A DNA stretch of 64,000 nt, taken from positions 162,439 through 226,438 of the forward strand of contig NZ_LMEY01000027.1 of the NCBI RefSeq assembly GCF_001426665.1, given 5' to 3'. Origin of the DNA: Rhizobium sp. Root1334. GTDB taxonomy: Bacteria; Pseudomonadota; Alphaproteobacteria; Rhizobiales; Rhizobiaceae. The position numbers and the translations under genes are program-made. Below the pieces are notes generated by a model. It ran no database searches. It was given only the letters and a program-made list of their open reading frames with translations, and was not told the origin of the DNA. Below, piece after piece: positions 61,732 to 64,000 of this stretch (position 1 is the stretch's first letter; each line of letters begins with the position of its first letter).

Positions 61732-62526
61732 ATGCCGGAAACATCGCCCTTCGAGATCATTGCAGGAAACAATGCGGCCGGGTTGGTGCTGCTCGCCGAT
61801 CACGCCACCAACCTCTTGCCAGCCGAATATGGCAGGCTCGGCCTTCCCGAAAGCGCCTTTGCGCGTCATATCGCCTATGATATCGGTGTCGAGGCTTTGG
61901 TCCGGCGGCTGGCAGCGCGGCTTGGCGTTCCCGCCGTGCTCAGCCGATTTTCACGGCTGCTGATCGATCCGAACCGGGGCGAAGACGATCCAACACTGAT
62001 CATGAAAATTTCCGATGGCGCCATCATTCCCGGCAATCACCCGATAACACCGGAGGAATGGGAAAACCGCCTCAACCGTTTCCACCGTCCCTATCACCGC
62101 GCCGTCTCGCAGACGATCGCGGATGTCAGTGCAGCAAGCGGCAAGGCACCGCTGGTCATTTCCATCCATTCCTATACCCCGGCATGGAAGGGCGTAGCCC
62201 GCCCATGGCATGCCGCCGTCCTTTGGGACAGCGACCCGCGCGCAGTCACGCCGCTGATCGAAGCGCTGGAGGTTTCCGGTGACATTGTTGTCGGCGACAA
62301 CGAGCCTTATGATGGCGCGCTGCGCGGCGACACGATGTTTCGTCACTGCATGGAAACCGGCCTCGCCCACGCCTTGATCGAGGTGCGGCAGGACCTGATC
62401 GGCGACGATAGCGGCGTTGCCGAATGGGACGTTCGTCTTGGGCCTGTCCTTGAAAATTTGAATGCCCGCCCCGAATTGCACGAAATCAGGCGCTATCCGT
62501 CACGGACGGGACCCTACGCATTCTGA
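61732..62526 (+). CDS. N-formylglutamate amidohydrolase-family protein
   Basis: A 264-residue zinc hydrolase: LLADHATNLLPAEYG, LSRFSRLLIDPNRGEDDPTL (about 71-90), LVISIHSYTPAW, and YDGALRGDTMFRHCMETGLAHALIEVRQDLI. Family members remove formyl groups in histidine breakdown, but no hut genes are near, so this is likely the general-fold relative found across alphaproteobacteria. Starts 19 nt before the DUF1244 gene after its stop. Confidence 0.88.
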   Translation: MPETSPFEIIAGNNAAGLVLLADHATNLLPAEYGRLGLPESAFARHIAYDIGVEALVRRLAARLGVPAVLSRFSRLLIDPNRGEDDPTLIMKISDGAIIPGNHPITPEEWENRLNRFHRPYHRAVSQTIADVSAASGKAPLVISIHSYTPAWKGVARPWHAAVLWDSDPRAVTPLIEALEVSGDIVVGDNEPYDGALRGDTMFRHCMETGLAHALIEVRQDLIGDDSGVAEWDVRLGPVLENLNARPELHEIRRYPSRTGPYAF

Positions 62527-62545
62527 TAACTGAAAGAGACCGACG

Positions 62546-62851
62546 ATGATCGACCTCACAGCACAACAACAGCTCGAATTCGAAGCCGCTGCTTTTCGCC
62601 GCCTCCTTTCCCATTTGCGCGAACGCAGCGATGTCCAGAATATCGATATGATGAACCTGGCCGGGTTTTGCCGCAACTGCCTGTCCAACTGGTATCGCGA
62701 TGCCGCCAACGCTGCCGGCATCGATATGGACAAGGAACAATCCCGAGAGATCGTCTATGGCATGCCTTACGAGGAATGGCGGGCGCTCAACCAGCGGGAA
62801 GCGTCGAGCGAACAAAAGGCTGCCTTTGAAGCGAGCAAGCCAAAGGAATAA
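62546..62851 (+). CDS. DUF1244 small protein
   Basis: A 101-residue protein with the DUF1244 pattern: AAAFRRLLSHLRERSDVQNIDMMNLAGFCRNCLSNWYRDAANAAGIDMDKEQSREIVYGMPYEEWR. A conserved CRNC pair may bind metal. Function unknown. gapR follows in the usual alphaproteobacterial order. Confidence 0.92.
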   Translation: MIDLTAQQQLEFEAAAFRRLLSHLRERSDVQNIDMMNLAGFCRNCLSNWYRDAANAAGIDMDKEQSREIVYGMPYEEWRALNQREASSEQKAAFEASKPKE

Positions 62852-62989
62852 CGGTCCTCATCGCCCGCTCAGGCCGGAAATCCGCCACATGTTACGCAAT
62901 GTCACTTGACCTTAGCCGCACTTCGCGGCAGGTCACACCCTCACAAATTCAGTCCACCCTCATTGATATCCCCCAACAAGGAGAACACC

Positions 62990-63127
62990 ATGTCGGATGC
63001 CCACGGCGTCGCACGCGACCAGCTTCGTTCGTTCATCGAGCGCATCGAACGGCTGGAAGAAGAAAAGAAGACCATCGCCGACGACATCAAGGATGTGTAC
63101 GGCGAGGCAAAGGGCACGGGCTTCTAA
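62990..63127 (+). pseudogene. gapR: Truncated gapR/DUF2312 gene
   Basis: It begins with a good ribosome binding site (AAGGAGAACACC) and reads as normal GapR for 45 residues ([20 protein letters not shown] and on to YGEAKGTGF), then stops at TAA. Complete homologues continue with DTKxxKxxxxLRKKD to about 85-90 residues. The lost half contains DNA-binding and dimer contacts, so the product should be non-functional. The core gene therefore appears interrupted at about 63125. Confidence 0.85.
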
Positions 63128-63306
63128 TCACCCCGAAAAAGTATGCTTCAGCAATGAAATCATTAGCTTAGCTGCGACATATTTTCCCCACCGTATGTTG
63201 CGCGCGGAGACTCGTCAAGCCCGTTGGCACTTTCCGTACCGCGCTGTGAATAACAAGTTTCAACCCACTACGCCGAGGCGAGCGGCCCGGCACTCAGGAG
63301 GCAATT
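63128..63306. other. Probable junction of inserted DNA
   Basis: Sequence after the gapR break shows no homology to the lost half in any frame and is more AT-rich near 63128-63190. The next gene is a diverged complete gapR-like gene. This is likely the edge of an integrated element; no attachment-site repeat can be shown without the other end. Confidence 0.5.
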
Positions 63307-63564
63307 ATGGATGAAGTACAGACGTCAGGAACAAATGTTGCGGCGGCGGAGCTGCGCTCGATCATCGAACGCGTTGAACGTCTAGAAGAAGAAAAGGCTG
63401 CGATTGCGAGCGACATCAAGGATGTCCTTGGTGAGGCGAAAGGGCGAGGCTACGATACGAAGGCGATCAAAACCATTTTACGGCTTCGTAAAAAGGATGC
63501 CAACGAGCGCTTGGAAGAGGAAAGCATCCTCCAAACTTATATGGCTGCGCTCGGCATGGAGTGA
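63307..63564 (+). CDS. Complete GapR-like DNA-binding protein (second copy)
   Basis: An 85-residue DUF2312 protein: [71 protein letters not shown]. All conserved parts are present, including the C-terminal half missing from the truncated copy. It shares only short DNA identity with it and differs in codon use, so it is not a recent duplicate. GapR binds overtwisted DNA and is essential in Caulobacter. ATG follows CAGGAGGCAATT. Confidence 0.9.
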   Translation: MDEVQTSGTNVAAAELRSIIERVERLEEEKAAIASDIKDVLGEAKGRGYDTKAIKTILRLRKKDANERLEEESILQTYMAALGME

Positions 63565-63595
63565 TTACGCTAGAGGGGAACGGGATGTTGCAACG

Positions 63596-64000
63596 CTACA
63601 TTCCGTTCCCAGCGCCGGACAATAAAGCTGACCGCGCGCTTGCCATGATTGGACCTGATGGGTCGGCGGACGTCACTACCATACCGTTCGCATTAAAGAG
63701 CGCGCGGCCCAACCTTCCCGCAAATCGGATTTGCACCTTTTCGGTCTTACCAGACCTGCCGTTCAAAACTGAGCGTGACGCCGCGAGAGCATCTTCCCCG
63801 CCCTTTACCGATATCGTCGCAGTCGCATTGCCTTCAAGCGCAACATCCGCCAGCAGAATTGTCTCAATCTTGTATCGTTCGCCGACCAGTTCAGAACAAG
63901 CGATTGCCCATGCAAGCGGGTCAACACTGGCTGGATGGAGAGAAAGTCGGTAATCTGCCACTTCTATGAGTCGGCTGATCAGGCGGTGAACGCTTTTATT
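63596..64000 (-). CDS. Unknown protein, 5' end beyond the window
   Basis: Reading on the minus strand is open from the window end to a stop at 63596. The visible part has a plausible folded pattern (SRLIEVADYRLSLHPAS, VGERYKIETILLADVALEGNATATISVKGG, KVQIRFAGRLGRALF). GTG 63961 could be an internal start, but the frame continues upstream past 64000. No recognised family. It lies beyond the gapR break and probably belongs to the inserted DNA. Confidence 0.5.
   Translation of the reverse strand, partial: NKSVHRLISRLIEVADYRLSLHPASVDPLAWAIACSELVGERYKIETILLADVALEGNATATISVKGGEDALAASRSVLNGRSGKTEKVQIRFAGRLGRALFNANGMVVTSADPSGPIMASARSALLSGAGNGM

Noticed and set aside
63561-63953. A 130-codon ORF on the plus strand opposite the last gene.
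   Set aside because: The minus-strand frame is open to the window edge and has more protein-like residue patterns; the plus frame is Ser/Ala/Pro-rich as expected for a shadow.

Overview
The window is a 64 kb chromosomal segment of an alphaproteobacterium, almost certainly Rhizobiaceae (Rhizobium/Agrobacterium/Sinorhizobium type). The evidence is high GC with strong third-position GC bias, together with the sqdBDC sulfolipid operon, rcdA, gapR/DUF2312, DUF1127, DUF1192, DUF1244 and DUF4164 proteins, an HWE histidine kinase, Zn-free L31 and L36 ribosomal proteins, and the ruvC-ruvA-ruvB / ybgC-tolQ neighbourhood. Assignments rest on reading motifs and gene order; no database search was run. The segment is mostly core genome with small accessory insertions, and no tRNA, rRNA, insertion sequence or CRISPR array was seen.

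Layout. 0-5.3 kb: tolQ (tolR begins at base 3 on the minus strand) and ybgC, separated by a plus-strand NHEJ cassette (small ORF, ku, ligD). 5.4-8.4 kb: sqdB-sqdD-sqdC. 8.4-12.7 kb: minus-strand Nudix hydrolase, Tat-exported phosphoesterase, ruvB, ruvA and ruvC, with a VapBC-type toxin-antitoxin pair between ruvA and ruvC. 12.9-18.7 kb: luciferase-like oxidoreductase, cupin, YebC, two exported proteins, a BrnT/BrnA toxin-antitoxin pair, YmdB-type phosphodiesterase and 5-formyl-THF cyclo-ligase. 19-22.4 kb: small regulators (LuxR-like HTH, DUF1127, LysR), an AT-rich gene-free stretch, then a 6S RNA gene directly downstream of zapA and DUF4164.

22.7-29 kb: the central carbon block tkt-gap-(glycolipid-binding family gene)-pgk-fba(class I), with pyruvate kinase further on at 59.6-61 kb. 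29-34.9 kb: PhzF-like protein, HWE kinase with response regulator, MFS transporter, DUF1192, a candidate small RNA, and rcdA behind a CtrA-type box. 34.9-37.5 kb: a four-gene translationally coupled phospholipid module (plsC-like, cdsA, small membrane protein, CDP-alcohol phosphotransferase homologue with altered motif). 37.6-48 kb: GFA protein, ArsR/SRPBCC pair, rhodanese and FtrA-like regulator, L31, ABC exporter, TctC-type binding protein, FAD dehydrogenase, and a MotA/OmpA-like stator pair. 48.3-58.4 kb: suhB, efp, Sel1 protein, ThiE-like, TSUP permease, ArsR, two DUF465 proteins, purEK, L36, a TPR protein, a hydrolase and a hypothetical protein. 58.7-64 kb: orphan immunity-like protein, pyk, DUF1036, N-formylglutamate amidohydrolase, DUF1244, and finally a gapR gene cut short at codon 45, followed by foreign-looking DNA that carries a second complete gapR-like gene.

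Most interesting points: the gapR truncation with an adjacent replacement copy (probable edge of an integrated element); the 6S RNA whose 16-bp closing stem can be written out base by base; the coupled lipid module with an Asn-substituted CDP-alcohol motif; two near-identical LacI-type operator repeats upstream of the aldolase; a CtrA box plus a candidate sRNA upstream of rcdA; and the two toxin-antitoxin operators.
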